From: Methylophilus sp. Leaf416
GTDB taxonomy: Bacteria > Pseudomonadota > Gammaproteobacteria > Burkholderiales > Methylophilaceae
DNA length: 64,000 nucleotides
Direction of reading: 5' to 3'
NCBI RefSeq assembly: GCF_001424665.1
Contig: NZ_LMQS01000001.1
Location: forward strand, 869,225-933,224
The notes under the pieces were generated by a model. It was not told where the DNA came from. It did no database searches and saw only the letters and a program-made list of their open reading frames with translations. This document shows, one piece after another, positions 9,036-19,013 of this stretch (the first letter of the stretch is position 1; every line of letters starts with the position of its first letter). A program made the position numbers and the translations under genes.

Positions 9036-9695
9036 ATGAATGCCGCAAAAAGACTCGCTATTTTCCAGAGGCTGGCGCAAGCCATTCCTCACCCGGCTAC
9101 CGAACTGGAATACACCACTACGTTTGAATTATTAATAGCAGTCATTCTCTCTGCCCAGGCTACGGATAAAGGCGTCAATATCGCCACGCGCAAGTTATTT
9201 AAAGTGGCCAACACACCGCAAGCCATTGTTGACTTGGGCATAGATGGACTTGAAAGCTACATTAAAACTATAGGTCTATATCGCGCCAAGGCACAAAATG
9301 TATTGAAATGTTGCCTGCAACTAATCTCGCTGCATGAGGGCCAAGTACCGGACAAGCGTGAAGCGTTGGAAGCGTTGGCAGGCGTGGGGCGCAAAACTGC
9401 CAATGTCATTTTGAATACGGCGTTTGGTCAGCCTACCATTGCTGTGGACACACATTTATTCCGCGTCGGAAACCGCACCAGACTGGCGCCAGGTAAGACG
9501 GTGCTTGAAGTCGAGCAGCGATTTTTAAGCACTACCCCAAAACAATTTTTACAGGATGCTCACCACTTGTTAATTTTGCATGGACGTTATACCTGCGTCG
9601 CGCGAAATCCCAAATGTGGCATCTGCTGCATAGTCGATTTATGCGAATACCGTGATAAACAAATACATCCGGTGTTGCCTCCAACAGGAAACTAA
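9036..9695 (+). CDS. nth: Endonuclease III
   Basis: This is a DNA glycosylase/AP lyase that removes oxidised pyrimidines in base excision repair. The 219-residue protein has the helix-hairpin-helix LAGVGRKTANVIL with catalytic Lys120, the catalytic Asp138 in AVDTH, and a C-terminal 4Fe-4S loop of the form C-x6-C-x2-C-x5-C (CVARNPKCGICCIVDLC). Length and residue numbering match the E. coli enzyme. It follows the rnfB-like gene by 41 bp and precedes the DUF1841 gene by 2 bp. Confidence 0.97.
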   Translation: MNAAKRLAIFQRLAQAIPHPATELEYTTTFELLIAVILSAQATDKGVNIATRKLFKVANTPQAIVDLGIDGLESYIKTIGLYRAKAQNVLKCCLQLISLHEGQVPDKREALEALAGVGRKTANVILNTAFGQPTIAVDTHLFRVGNRTRLAPGKTVLEVEQRFLSTTPKQFLQDAHHLLILHGRYTCVARNPKCGICCIVDLCEYRDKQIHPVLPPTGN

Positions 9696-9697
9696 AC

Positions 9698-10147
9698 ATG
9701 GCTTTATTCAACCCTAGTCGAGACGAAGTCAGGCAATTTTTCTTTGATGCGTGGGCTAAATTCCAGCAGCAGAAAGTGCTGACCGGCCTTGAGAAAATGG
9801 CAGTCGGTATTATGCACCTGCATCCTGAATACCAAGCCATTCTGGACGCGCCGGAACAACATTTGCAACAAGCCTATTATCCGGAAATGGGCGAAACCAA
9901 CCCATTTTTGCATATGAGCCTGCATCTATCCATACAAGAGCAGATCAGCATCAACCAGCCGGCCGGCATCACACAAGCTTATGGCAAACTATGTACCCGT
10001 TACCAAGAGGAGCATGAGGCACAACATGCTTTACTCGAATGCCTGGCAGAAACCATTTGGCTAGCACAGCGCAACCAGACCAGCCTCGATGTCGCGCATT
10101 ACCTGCAATTGATAGAACAACGTGCAGGCAACACCTCATCCACCTGA
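9698..10147 (+). CDS. DUF1841 family protein
   Basis: This 149-residue soluble protein matches the DUF1841 pattern of beta- and gammaproteobacteria. It begins MALFNPSRDEVRQFFFDAWAKF and contains HLHPEYQAIL, then NPFLHMSLHLSIQEQISINQP, then a His/Glu-rich helix (EEHEAQHALLECLAETIW). The several His and Glu residues could bind a metal, but no function is established for the family. It is separated from nth by 2 bp, so it is very likely cotranscribed with it. Confidence 0.85.
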   Translation: MALFNPSRDEVRQFFFDAWAKFQQQKVLTGLEKMAVGIMHLHPEYQAILDAPEQHLQQAYYPEMGETNPFLHMSLHLSIQEQISINQPAGITQAYGKLCTRYQEEHEAQHALLECLAETIWLAQRNQTSLDVAHYLQLIEQRAGNTSST

Positions 10148-10611
10148 ATTCGAGACCGCTTGAGTCGACCTCTTGCAAAGCCATCCGGCCCCTCACCTAT
10201 CAAAGAAACGGCCGATCTTGCTACATACCATCATCTATTGCTGATTTCATTACTATGATTTTACGGTTAAATAACTCGCCCAATCTGCAATACCCGATCA
10301 CCTTTGCAAGCTACGCGTGAGTATGGATTAGTGACTTTGCATCAGCTTTATTTATCGCACGTATCAGTGATCTCTATCAATTAATAATGGGCCTGTCTCT
10401 TTTTTACAACAGGTCATTCTTAGCAACAGTTAGCATCAATTAGCACATGTATGTGGTAGGCCGCAAACTGAGGCCGTAATTGAAATCTATAGGAATTTTT
10501 CTAATTATTTTCAGTCCTAATTAAAACACATTGATTACCACAATAATAATTACCAGACAATTTTTTTGCATCTCCAGACCTTGCTGAACGAACTCTCCTT
10601 TCAGAAAATGG
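10148..10611. other. Intergenic region with no recognised gene
   Basis: About 460 bp of AT-rich sequence lies between the DUF1841 gene and the marR-type gene. I see no convincing ORF, tRNA or strong terminator. A plus-strand ORF overlapping its first part is mostly a shadow of the DUF1841 gene. Confidence 0.6.
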
Positions 10612-10633
10612 TAGAATGTCAACAAAGATTCTA
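10612..10633. promoter_or_regulatory. Candidate operator upstream of the MarR gene
   Basis: The inverted repeat TAGAAT-N10-ATTCTA lies 14 bp before the regulator's start codon. Its 22-bp size and position fit autoregulation by a MarR dimer. This is inferred from position and symmetry only. Confidence 0.35.
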
Positions 10634-10647
10634 AAAATATATTGATT

Positions 10648-11115
10648 ATGCAGAATTCACTAGCAAAAGAAGCACTTAAGCAGTTCCGTATCATTTTTGG
10701 AGCTGTTAGACAGCATTTTAGAGAAATTGAATCAACTTGCGGCATTTCAGGATCCCAGCTATGGCTGTTACATGAAATTTCAACGCACCCGGAATTAGGG
10801 GTTTCAAGACTCGCAGAAAATCTGTCTATTCATCAATCTACCTGCAGTTTGCTAGTTGAAAAACTGGTCAAAAAGCAATTAGTTAAAAAACAGCGTTTGA
10901 CTGAAGACCAGCGTAAGGTGGGTTTGTTGGTTACCCCGGCAGGACATGCAGTGCTGGCAAAAGCACCCCAACCAGTGGATGGCATTTTGCCGCAAGTGCT
11001 GGCATCGATGGAACTGGATGCGCTCAAAAACCTGAAAACCTCTTTGGAGCTGGTGGTTTCCAAACTGGATACTAAATCAGGCACCATGGGCAATCATCCT
11101 CTCGCAGACCTGTAA
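10648..11115 (+). CDS. MarR family transcriptional regulator
   Basis: This 155-residue protein has the winged helix-turn-helix plan of MarR regulators. A dimerisation helix comes first, then ISGSQLWLLHEISTHPELGVSRLAEN, the recognition helix region LSIHQSTCSLLVEKL, and the wing (KKQRLTEDQRKVGLLVTPAG) with the family's D-x-R signature. I chose the ATG at 10648 over the in-frame TTG at 10642. It is a single gene followed by a strong terminator. Its target and ligand are unknown; no transporter or enzyme gene is divergently paired with it. Confidence 0.88.
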   Translation: MQNSLAKEALKQFRIIFGAVRQHFREIESTCGISGSQLWLLHEISTHPELGVSRLAENLSIHQSTCSLLVEKLVKKQLVKKQRLTEDQRKVGLLVTPAGHAVLAKAPQPVDGILPQVLASMELDALKNLKTSLELVVSKLDTKSGTMGNHPLADL

Positions 11116-11134
11116 TCTGCTTGGGGTAAGAAAT

Positions 11135-11160
11135 AAAAAGCCGGCAGTGCCGGCTTTTTA
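11135..11160. terminator. Rho-independent terminator
   Basis: The stem AAAAAGCCGGC pairs with GCCGGCTTTTT around an AGT loop, 19 bp after the marR stop. The A/T tails on both sides make it work in both directions, so it may also end the minus-strand DUF1289 transcript. Confidence 0.92.
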
Positions 11161-11202
11161 TTTAACTACGTCGTATACATTTATACCTAATACAAGAATC
11201 AA

Positions 11203-11391
11203 TTAATCACCGAACACTGCCGCTTCGCGTGCAGATGCTTTCTTGATGACCTCGGACTTGGTTGCGTTATCCATATCCCACCACTGCTGGATCTCTTCCA
11301 GCGTGCGGTAACATCCTTCACAAAAACCGCTGGCATCATCAATACTACAAACGCCTATACATGGCGACGCAATAATAGCCTGATCAGACAT
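11203..11391 (-). CDS. DUF1289 family small Cys-rich protein
   Basis: This 62-residue protein has the DUF1289 pattern CIGVCSIDDASGFCEGCYRT at residues 11-30, with four Cys that could bind a metal or Fe-S centre, followed by a tryptophan-containing helix (LEEIQQWWDM). Its function is unknown. It lies 46 bp downstream of secA on the same strand and could be cotranscribed with it. Confidence 0.85.
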   Translation of the reverse strand: MSDQAIIASPCIGVCSIDDASGFCEGCYRTLEEIQQWWDMDNATKSEVIKKASAREAAVFGD

Positions 11392-11437
11392 TTTGTCCCT
11401 TTCCTACTAGCTTAATGTACCCCTTAATTTGGTGCAT

Positions 11438-14176
11438 TTAGCTCAAAGCACCATGGCAATTTTTGAAACGTTTGCCTGAACCGCATGGACAGGGTTCATT
11501 ACGGCCAACACGTACTCCTTCAGGCAAGTTTAACGGCTGTTTTTCAGCAGTCTCATTGCCACTATTGCTCAGAGCATTGTCGTAATCAGTGTGTTGATAT
11601 TGCACATTGCCGACATCGGTAGCACGCAATGCTTCTTCAGCGCGACGTTCTTCTGCTTCAAGTTCTTCGCGTGAACGCACTTGCACCTGCATGGTAATTT
11701 TGGTGACTTCAGTTTTTACAGTATTCAGCAAAGACTCAAATAACTCGAATGCTTCGCGCTTGTATTCCTGTTTTGGATTCTTTTGCGCATAAGAGCGCAG
11801 GTGTATGCCCTGGCGCAGATGATCCAGCGCGGCCAAATGCTCACGCCAATGATTATCTAAGCTTTGCAGCATGACCGCACGCTCAAAATTACGCATGTTA
11901 TCGTTACCGGCCAACGCTTCTTTGGAGGCATAGCTTTCATTCGCAGCTTCAACAATGCGTTCACGCAAACTTTCTGCATGTAAATCAGGATTGCTTTCCA
12001 GCCACTCACTCACTGGTAAAGGCAAGCTGGCATCTTCACGCAATGCGACTTCCAGCGCAGGCACATCCCACTGCTCCTCTACGCTGCCAGGAGGAATATG
12101 GGTATTGAACAAGCTATTGACGACATCCTCACGCATCGCGCGGATAGTTTGACCAACATCGACTGATTCCAGCAATTCGTTACGTTGTTCGTAGATGACC
12201 TTGCGCTGGTCATTCGACACATCATCGTATTCCAGCAATTGCTTGCGGATATCGAAGTTGCGGCCTTCCACTTTACGTTGCGCATTTTCAATCGCGCGTG
12301 TGACCATGGCATGCTCTATCGCTTCACCTTCAGGCATATTCAGGCGTGTCATAATCGCCGCGACGCGTTCGCCTGAGAAAATACGCAGTAACTGATCTTC
12401 AAGCGACAGGTAGAAACGGCTGGAACCTGGGTCACCCTGACGGCCAGAACGGCCACGCAGCTGGTTATCGACGCGGCGTGACTCATGGCGTTCGGTACCA
12501 ATAATATGCAAGCCACCTGCGGCAAGCACTGCATCGTGGCGTTGCTGCCACTCCGCCTTCAGCTGCGCGATTTTTGTCGCTTTATCCGCATCATTTAAAT
12601 TGGTATCGCTGTGAATAGCGTGAATTTCGCCTTCAGAATTACCGCCTAGGACAATGTCGGTACCACGACCTGCCATGTTGGTTGCAATGGTAATCATGCC
12701 GGGACGTCCGGCTTCGGCAACAATAGTCGCTTCGCGCTCGTGCTGCTTAGCATTAAGCACTTGATGTTCGAGTTTGGACTGCGTGAGAAGCTGCGAAATC
12801 AGCTCTGAGTTTTCAATCGATGTGGTACCGACCAACACTGGCTGCCCTTTAGCCTGGCATTGCTTGATATCTTCAATTACAGCCTTGTACTTTTCCATAC
12901 CGGTGCGGTACACCTTGTCCATCGCATCCGAACGTTGCACAGGTCTGTGAGTAGGAATTACCACCGTTTCCAGCGCATAAATCTGGTTAAACTCGTAGGC
13001 CTCTGTATCGGCTGTACCCGTCATACCACTCAGTTTCTGGTACATGCGGAAGTAATTCTGGAACGTGATAGAAGCCAGTGTCTGGTTTTCTTTTTGGATC
13101 GCCACACCTTCCTTGGCTTCCACAGCCTGATGCAAACCATCTGACCAGCGACGACCCGGCATCATGCGGCCTGAGAATTCATCAACGATGACGATTTCAT
13201 TATTACGTACAACATAATGCTGATCTCGATGGTAAAGGTTTTGCGCACGCAGTGAGGCATACAGATGATGCACTAACGTAATATTGGCTGGCTCATACAG
13301 GCTGGAACCCGCTGGTAACATGCCGGCTTGCTCGAGCAGTTGCTCGGCATGCTCATGCCCGGCTTCGCTCATAGTGACGCTTTGGGCTTTTTCATCCACC
13401 CAGAAATCGCCTTCGCCCTCTTCTTCTTGTTGACGTACCAGTTGCTTGGCGACTTCATTGATTGCACCGTACAGGTCCACACTGTGTTCAGCCTGGCCGG
13501 AGATGATGAGTGGCGTACGCGCCTCATCAATCAAAATGGAGTCAACTTCATCCACCAGCGCATAATGCAACGGACGTTGCACGCGTTCTTCTTTGCTGAA
13601 CACCATGTTGTCGCGCAGGTAGTCAAAGCCGAACTCGTTATTAGTACCGTAAGTGATATCCGAGGCATAAGCTTGTTGCTTCGCATCATGCGGCATTTGC
13701 GAAAGATTAATACCGACGCTTAAGCCGAGGAAGTTGTACAGTTTACCCATCCATTCGGCATCGCGTTTAGCCAGGTAATCATTGACTGTAACGACATGCA
13801 CACCTTTACCAGTCAATGCGTTAAGGTAAGTCGGCAAGGTCGCAACCAAAGTTTTACCTTCACCTGTACGCATCTCGGCGATTTTGCCAGCATGCAGTAC
13901 CATGCCACCAATCAGTTGTACATCGAAATGACGCATGCCTAATGCACGCTTGCTGCCTTCACGAACTACGGCAAATGCTTCTGGCAACAATTTATCCAGT
14001 GTTTCACCTTGCGTATAGCGTTGCTTAAATTCCTCCGTTTTTGCCCGCAGCTGTTCATCACTTAGCGCCTGAATTTCAGGTTCCAAAGCGTTTACTTGTT
14101 TGACGGTTTGCTGATATTGCTTGACCAGGCGGTCGTTACGGCTACCAAAGAATTTTTTAAACAACGAGGCTAACAT
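11438..14176 (-). CDS. secA: Preprotein translocase ATPase SecA
   Basis: This is the motor ATPase of the Sec pathway, driving unfolded preproteins through SecYEG. The 912-residue protein has Walker A at 105-109 (GEGKT), the [13 protein letters not shown] motif of the first nucleotide-binding fold, the [10 protein letters not shown] and [20 protein letters not shown] motifs of the second, and a C-terminal SEC-C zinc motif ([14 protein letters not shown]) for SecB binding. Length is normal. It sits 106 bp after an M23 peptidase gene on the same strand, as in many betaproteobacteria. Confidence 0.98.
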   Translation of the reverse strand: MLASLFKKFFGSRNDRLVKQYQQTVKQVNALEPEIQALSDEQLRAKTEEFKQRYTQGETLDKLLPEAFAVVREGSKRALGMRHFDVQLIGGMVLHAGKIAEMRTGEGKTLVATLPTYLNALTGKGVHVVTVNDYLAKRDAEWMGKLYNFLGLSVGINLSQMPHDAKQQAYASDITYGTNNEFGFDYLRDNMVFSKEERVQRPLHYALVDEVDSILIDEARTPLIISGQAEHSVDLYGAINEVAKQLVRQQEEEGEGDFWVDEKAQSVTMSEAGHEHAEQLLEQAGMLPAGSSLYEPANITLVHHLYASLRAQNLYHRDQHYVVRNNEIVIVDEFSGRMMPGRRWSDGLHQAVEAKEGVAIQKENQTLASITFQNYFRMYQKLSGMTGTADTEAYEFNQIYALETVVIPTHRPVQRSDAMDKVYRTGMEKYKAVIEDIKQCQAKGQPVLVGTTSIENSELISQLLTQSKLEHQVLNAKQHEREATIVAEAGRPGMITIATNMAGRGTDIVLGGNSEGEIHAIHSDTNLNDADKATKIAQLKAEWQQRHDAVLAAGGLHIIGTERHESRRVDNQLRGRSGRQGDPGSSRFYLSLEDQLLRIFSGERVAAIMTRLNMPEGEAIEHAMVTRAIENAQRKVEGRNFDIRKQLLEYDDVSNDQRKVIYEQRNELLESVDVGQTIRAMREDVVNSLFNTHIPPGSVEEQWDVPALEVALREDASLPLPVSEWLESNPDLHAESLRERIVEAANESYASKEALAGNDNMRNFERAVMLQSLDNHWREHLAALDHLRQGIHLRSYAQKNPKQEYKREAFELFESLLNTVKTEVTKITMQVQVRSREELEAEERRAEEALRATDVGNVQYQHTDYDNALSNSGNETAEKQPLNLPEGVRVGRNEPCPCGSGKRFKNCHGALS

Positions 14177-14282
14177 GAGTCACACCGATATCCGCCAGAG
14201 CGGGGTTAAAAGAATAAACTAGGATTGTATAAGATATAGAGGCGAATTGTCTTGATTATTGCACGCAAGCAATTGAATTCAG

Positions 14283-15185
14283 TCAGGAATGGTTCCTGAG
14301 ATATTCACGGGGGTCGAGCGGGTTGCCGTTGAGGCGAATTTCATAATGCAAATGTGGGCCCGTAGAACGGCCAGTGCTACCAATCAATGCCACTTTCTGT
14401 CCCTTGGTTACGCGCTCACCTGCTTTAACGAGCAGTCTGGAATTGTGCGCATAACGGGTTTCCAGACCAGACCCATGATCGATCTTCAAAAGATTCCCGT
14501 AATCTGAAGTTTGTACAGCAGTAGTAACAATGCCGTCAGCTGCCGCATAAACCGGTGTGCCAGAAGCAGCCGGAAAATCTAAACCTTCATGAAAAGCACG
14601 ATGCCCACTCATGGGGTCGATCCGCCACCCATAACTTGAAGAGCTAAATGCCGCGTCCACCGGACTGCTATTCGGCAACATTTCTCTTAACACACTTTTA
14701 AGTAGCAACTTTGCTTCTATCTTGCCCTGGTATTCATCACGGAAATCAAGGTCAGCCGACATTTGCTCAATAGTTGCTTTCAGGTCATCTTCGGTTAGGG
14801 GCGCATCCTTAACTAAAGGCCCGCCCTGGCCGAGCACTTCATTCACCGAGGTACGTTCGTTGATAGGCTCAGCGCTGGATTTAATCCCTGCCAGTTTGGA
14901 TAAACGCTGGTTTTGCGCATCGAGGCGCAGAATACGCGCCTGTAATTCGCCAATTTGCTTCGCATAGGCATCCAGATGACTTTGTGTAGAAAGCATGGCA
15001 CCTCTTAAATGGGGAGGCAGAATCGCTTTAACACCCTGACTTTTAATGACTTGTTGCGGTGTAATAAAAAACAAAGTCAGCACTACCGGCACAAGTATCA
15101 GCGCCAGCACCAGACCTACGCTTTCAAACATGCCTAGCGTCTTAGGCTTGGCCATTTTTTCTGAAACAATAATGATATTAATCAT
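14283..15185 (-). CDS. M23 family peptidase with coiled coil
   Basis: This is a membrane-anchored murein peptidase or LytM-type amidase activator. From the ATG at 15185 it has a single helix (LVLALILVPVVLTLFFI, residues about 22-38), a coiled-coil region (QSHLDAYAKQIGELQARILR), and a C-terminal LytM domain. The zinc ligands H-x3-D (HEGLD) and H-x-H (HLHYE) are present, so it may be catalytically active. An in-frame start further upstream (15275) would place a long tail before the membrane helix and is less likely. It is divergent from dciA and precedes secA. Confidence 0.87.
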   Translation of the reverse strand: MINIIIVSEKMAKPKTLGMFESVGLVLALILVPVVLTLFFITPQQVIKSQGVKAILPPHLRGAMLSTQSHLDAYAKQIGELQARILRLDAQNQRLSKLAGIKSSAEPINERTSVNEVLGQGGPLVKDAPLTEDDLKATIEQMSADLDFRDEYQGKIEAKLLLKSVLREMLPNSSPVDAAFSSSSYGWRIDPMSGHRAFHEGLDFPAASGTPVYAAADGIVTTAVQTSDYGNLLKIDHGSGLETRYAHNSRLLVKAGERVTKGQKVALIGSTGRSTGPHLHYEIRLNGNPLDPREYLRNHS

Positions 15186-15299
15186 GCCAGGAACTCTCGC
15201 TTTTAGCCGAATACTCAAGGGAATGGCCCGTGAGAATAATCGGTGTAGTACAATATTCAAGCACTCTGCGGACAACCACGTAATTTAAAATCCAAACGC

Positions 15300-15746
15300 A
15301 TGTTAAAAATCAATCGGATTTTCACAAACCATCACGAATTAAAACCTCTTTTAGAAGAGGCCAATGATCGTCAACAATTACAGCGGTTATGGTCTACGGT
15401 TGCCCCGGAACTATCTAAACTTTCTCATGTGCTGGCTTTGGAAGATGGCACACTCACAATCGGTGCTTATTCAGGTGCCGTTGCCAGCAAAATCAGGTTG
15501 TTAGAAACCGGATTGCTACGAAAAATCTGGGATTTTTGTCAAAATTCCCAGAAAAACAAAGGGTTAAACCTTAGCGCAATTAAAGTTAAAGTGCAAGTCA
15601 AATCTCGTCCAAAACCCAGACAGAAACGTATCCAGTCCCCGTCAGATCAAGCCCTGAGCACGCTGGAAGCATGCGCAGACAAGATTGAGAACCCAGCACT
15701 TGAAGCCGCTTTACGTCACTTTATTGACCGCCAGCGCGATACCTGA
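15300..15746 (+). CDS. DciA/DUF721 family protein
   Basis: This 148-residue protein has a DUF721 domain at about 15-95 (WSTVAPELSKLSHVLALEDGTLTI, then a hydrophobic strand/helix unit), followed by a basic tail (KVQVKSRPKPRQKR). DciA proteins load the replicative helicase DnaB in bacteria without DnaC. That role here is inferred from family membership. The gene is divergent from the M23 peptidase, with 114 bp between the starts. Confidence 0.8.
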   Translation: MLKINRIFTNHHELKPLLEEANDRQQLQRLWSTVAPELSKLSHVLALEDGTLTIGAYSGAVASKIRLLETGLLRKIWDFCQNSQKNKGLNLSAIKVKVQVKSRPKPRQKRIQSPSDQALSTLEACADKIENPALEAALRHFIDRQRDT

Positions 15747-15828
15747 CTCTTTTTTGCAAACCTTGCACCCTGTCGTCACCGAATCGTAGGTGCGTTTCAC
15801 CGTTATGCTGCTTCTAATTGCACCTTAC

Positions 15829-15858
15829 TTGTGCGCATTCTTTAAATAGTGCCATAAT
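15829..15858 (+). promoter_or_regulatory. Candidate sigma-70 promoter of hppA
   Basis: TTGTGC at 15829-15834 and CATAAT at 15853-15858 are separated by 18 bp, giving a leader of about 120 bases before hppA. The match is moderate. Confidence 0.35.
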
Positions 15859-15983
15859 GCACCACGCTGTTACACTTCATTTACAACTCACATACCTAAG
15901 GAACGATTCAGCATTTACATCTTAAGTAACAGATTTAAGTAGTCATTACGTTCAACGCAGTTTCAAAAGGAACAGGAGAACAC

Positions 15984-18014
15984 ATGTCAGTCGCATTAAT
16001 GTTGGCCATAGGCGCAGCAGTTTTGGCGGTACTTTATGGCGTAGTAATGAGTAAGTGGATTTCGGGATTACCTGCAGGCAACGCCCGCATGCAAGAAATT
16101 GCAGGGGCGATTCAACAAGGCGCGGCCGCCTACCTGGCCAGACAATACAAAACGATTGCCCTCGTCGGCGTCATTCTGGCTGTGCTTATTGGGATTTTCC
16201 TGGGCTTATACACCGCAATCGGGTTTGTGGTAGGCGCTGTGCTCTCGGGCGCTTGTGGGTTTATTGGAATGAATGTTTCCGTAAAAGCAAACGTGCGTAC
16301 GGCACAAGCGGCCACCAATGGCATCGGGCCGGCGCTGGATGTCGCTTTTAAAGGCGGAGCAATTACCGGCATGCTGGTGGTAGGGCTGGGATTATTGGGT
16401 GTCGCCGGATTCTATATTTTTCTCGGTGCTGAACAGGCAACCGATTTGAATCCTTTAATCGGCCTCGCGTTTGGTTCATCACTGATTTCGATTTTTGCAC
16501 GTTTGGGCGGCGGGATTTTCACCAAAGGCGCTGACGTTGGTGCCGACCTGGTGGGCAAGGTTGAAGCAGGCATTCCAGAAGATGATCCACGCAACCCGGC
16601 AGTGATTGCTGACAATGTAGGCGATAACGTTGGCGACTGTGCTGGCATGGCCGCCGATTTGTTTGAGACTTACGCCGTGACCCTGATTGCTACCATGGTG
16701 CTCGGTGGGCTAATGGCAGCTGAAGCGGGCGTCAACGGTGTGATATATCCGCTGCTGCTGGGTGCGGTATCTATCGTTGCCTCCATCATTGGCTGTTTCT
16801 TCGTAAAGGCATCGCCAGGCATGAAAAATGTAATGCCTGCGCTGTATAAGGGCTTGGCTGTAGCGGGTGTGCTGTCGCTTATTGCGTTTTACTTTGTCAC
16901 GCAATATGCATTTCCGCAAGGTTACACTCACGGAGAAGTGACCGTATCCAACCTGGCGTTGTTTGGCGCTTGCGCAGTTGGGTTAGTACTCACTGCGGCA
17001 CTGGTTTGGATCACAGAGTACTACACTGGTACTGACTACGCGCCGGTCAAGCACGTAGCACAAGCCTCCACCACTGGACATGCAACTAACATCATTGCGG
17101 GCATCGGCGTCTCCATGAAATCCACCGCCTTGCCAGTGCTTTCCGTTTGTGTAGCGATTTATGTGGCATTCCATCTGGCAGGGCTATATGGCGTTGCAAT
17201 TGCTGCTATGGCCATGCTGAGCATGGCTGGCATCGTAGTGGCGCTGGATGCCTATGGCCCAATTACAGACAACGCAGGTGGCATCGCCGAAATGGCAGAA
17301 TTGCCAAGTAGCGTGCGTGATGTCACTGACCCACTGGATGCGGTTGGCAATACCACCAAAGCCGTGACCAAAGGTTATGCGATTGGCTCTGCCGGACTGG
17401 CTTCGCTGGTTTTGTTTGCTGATTACACACATAAACTTGAAGGTGCCGGCATTACAGCCAGCTTTGATTTAAGCGATCCCAATGTGATTATTGGTTTGTT
17501 CCTCGGCGGCCTGATTCCCTTTCTGTTTGCGGCGATGGCGATGGAAGCCGTGGGTCGCGCCGCTGGCAGCGTGGTAGAAGAAGTGCGCCGCCAGTTCCGC
17601 GAAATCAAGGGCCTGATGGAAGGCACGGCCAAACCCGAATATGGCAAGGCAGTCGATCTGCTGACCACAGCGGCAATCAAGGAAATGATGATTCCTTCAT
17701 TATTGCCAGTAGCTGCGCCAATACTGGTCGGCCTGTTCCTCGGCCCGGTTGCTTTAGGTGGCTTGCTGATGGGCACGATAGTCACGGGTTTATTTGTAGC
17801 AATTTCAATGTGTACTGGTGGTGGCGCCTGGGATAATGCCAAGAAATACATTGAAGATGGCCATCACGGCGGCAAAGGCTCAGATGCACACAAAGCCGCA
17901 GTGACCGGGGATACTGTAGGCGATCCTTACAAAGATACCGCCGGACCCGCTGTCAACCCGCTGATTAAGATTATTAACATCGTTGCATTATTGATTGTCC
18001 CGCTTCTACATTAA
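15984..18014 (+). CDS. hppA: Membrane proton-pumping pyrophosphatase, K+-independent type
   Basis: This 676-residue integral membrane enzyme hydrolyses pyrophosphate and pumps protons, recovering energy from biosynthesis. It has about 16 hydrophobic helices, the substrate loop [20 protein letters not shown], the acidic [16 protein letters not shown], and the C-terminal [17 protein letters not shown]. Residue 459 is Lys ([16 protein letters not shown]), the hallmark of K+-independent H+-pumping enzymes; Ala there marks K+-dependent ones. The ribosome site AGGAGA lies just before the ATG. It converges on the soluble pyrophosphatase gene ppa. Confidence 0.96.
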   Translation: MSVALMLAIGAAVLAVLYGVVMSKWISGLPAGNARMQEIAGAIQQGAAAYLARQYKTIALVGVILAVLIGIFLGLYTAIGFVVGAVLSGACGFIGMNVSVKANVRTAQAATNGIGPALDVAFKGGAITGMLVVGLGLLGVAGFYIFLGAEQATDLNPLIGLAFGSSLISIFARLGGGIFTKGADVGADLVGKVEAGIPEDDPRNPAVIADNVGDNVGDCAGMAADLFETYAVTLIATMVLGGLMAAEAGVNGVIYPLLLGAVSIVASIIGCFFVKASPGMKNVMPALYKGLAVAGVLSLIAFYFVTQYAFPQGYTHGEVTVSNLALFGACAVGLVLTAALVWITEYYTGTDYAPVKHVAQASTTGHATNIIAGIGVSMKSTALPVLSVCVAIYVAFHLAGLYGVAIAAMAMLSMAGIVVALDAYGPITDNAGGIAEMAELPSSVRDVTDPLDAVGNTTKAVTKGYAIGSAGLASLVLFADYTHKLEGAGITASFDLSDPNVIIGLFLGGLIPFLFAAMAMEAVGRAAGSVVEEVRRQFREIKGLMEGTAKPEYGKAVDLLTTAAIKEMMIPSLLPVAAPILVGLFLGPVALGGLLMGTIVTGLFVAISMCTGGGAWDNAKKYIEDGHHGGKGSDAHKAAVTGDTVGDPYKDTAGPAVNPLIKIINIVALLIVPLLH

Positions 18015-18026
18015 TTCAATCGCGCT

Positions 18027-18064
18027 AAAACAAAAAAGTCGGCGATTGCCGACTTTTTTGTTTT
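18027..18064. terminator. Bidirectional terminator between hppA and ppa
   Basis: A perfect 17-bp stem (AAAACAAAAAAGTCGGC) with a GATT loop is flanked by T-rich tails in both directions, between two convergent genes. Confidence 0.95.
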
Positions 18065-18085
18065 CATTCAATTAACCATGAATAT

Positions 18086-18634
18086 TTAGAATGCAGGCTT
18101 CACTTCTAAAGCGTTATAACGCTCCACGCCCCCAAGAATTTCAGCATGTGCCTCTTCAATGCCGGCCCAACCCTCAATCTTCACCCATTTGCCTTTATCC
18201 AGATCTTTGTAGTGTTCAAAGAAATGCGCAATCATGTCCAGGCGCCAAGGCGAAACATCACTTAATGTTCTTTGGTAAGCGTACAAACCGCATACTTTTT
18301 CAATAGGCACTGCCAGCACTTTGGCATCGCCACCGGCTTCATCAGTCATCTTCAGCATGCCCAATGGACGGCAACGCACCACTACGCCTGGCAGCAGTGG
18401 TACAGGTGTAATCACCAATACATCAACCGGGTCTCCATCATCACCCAAAGTGTGTGGAATGTAGCCATAGTTACATGGGTATTGCATGGAAGTACCCATA
18501 AAACGGTCAACAAACAATGCGCCGCTTTCTTTGTCTACTTCATATTTAACCGGGTCGCCATTGGCTGGAATTTCAATAATGACGTTAAAATCGTTCGGCA
18601 AGTCTTTGCCGCTTGCTACCAAATTCAATGACAT
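18086..18634 (-). CDS. ppa: Soluble inorganic pyrophosphatase
   Basis: This 182-residue cytosolic family I pyrophosphatase cleaves PPi to two phosphates with Mg2+. The signature [10 protein letters not shown] holds the metal-binding aspartates, with [16 protein letters not shown] at about 30-45 and [16 protein letters not shown] before it. Length matches bacterial family I enzymes. Its neighbour hppA uses the same substrate, so the cell can either waste or conserve the energy of PPi. Confidence 0.97.
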   Translation of the reverse strand: MSLNLVASGKDLPNDFNVIIEIPANGDPVKYEVDKESGALFVDRFMGTSMQYPCNYGYIPHTLGDDGDPVDVLVITPVPLLPGVVVRCRPLGMLKMTDEAGGDAKVLAVPIEKVCGLYAYQRTLSDVSPWRLDMIAHFFEHYKDLDKGKWVKIEGWAGIEEAHAEILGGVERYNALEVKPAF

Positions 18635-18704
18635 CTTTTCAAACCTATTTCAAGAAAAGCCGCCATTATAGGCGATTAACATAAACCTTTGTTTGCAAAC
18701 CGCA

Positions 18705-19001
18705 TTATTTTTGATTTTCAGCAGCGCTTGCCTGATCTCGGCAAAATTGACGCACCTCAACCGGCGTTAATTTCAGAGCGAAGTAGAGCAATGTCGGGAT
18801 AATCACCAGCTCATCAAGCTGGCCGATAATCGGGATAAAGTCCGGAATCAGGTCAAAGGGTAAAACCAGGTAGCCCATCGCCAGCCATAACAATCCTTTT
18901 GCCAACCTTGGGGTTTGCTGATGCGCATGTAGCGCCCGGTAAAACGCTAATTCTTGTTTGAATCTGCTGGCCAGGGTAGCCAGCTGTGCGCGAAAACTCA
19001 T
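18705..19001 (-). CDS. YkvA/DUF1232 small membrane protein
   Basis: This 98-residue protein has a DUF1232 core: LLWLAMGYLVLPFDLIPDFIPIIGQLDELVI, a hydrophobic hairpin with the family's P-x-D-LIPD-x-IP-x-x-G-x-x-D pattern, then a second hydrophobic stretch. Its role is unknown. It lies 12 bp after purC on the same strand and is probably cotranscribed. Confidence 0.85.
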   Translation of the reverse strand: MSFRAQLATLASRFKQELAFYRALHAHQQTPRLAKGLLWLAMGYLVLPFDLIPDFIPIIGQLDELVIIPTLLYFALKLTPVEVRQFCRDQASAAENQK

Positions 19002-19013
19002 TAGTGTATTGAA

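Noticed and set aside
10039-10320. A 93-residue plus-strand ORF after the DUF1841 gene
   Set aside because: Its first third overlaps the DUF1841 gene in another frame, there is no ribosome site and no recognisable domain.
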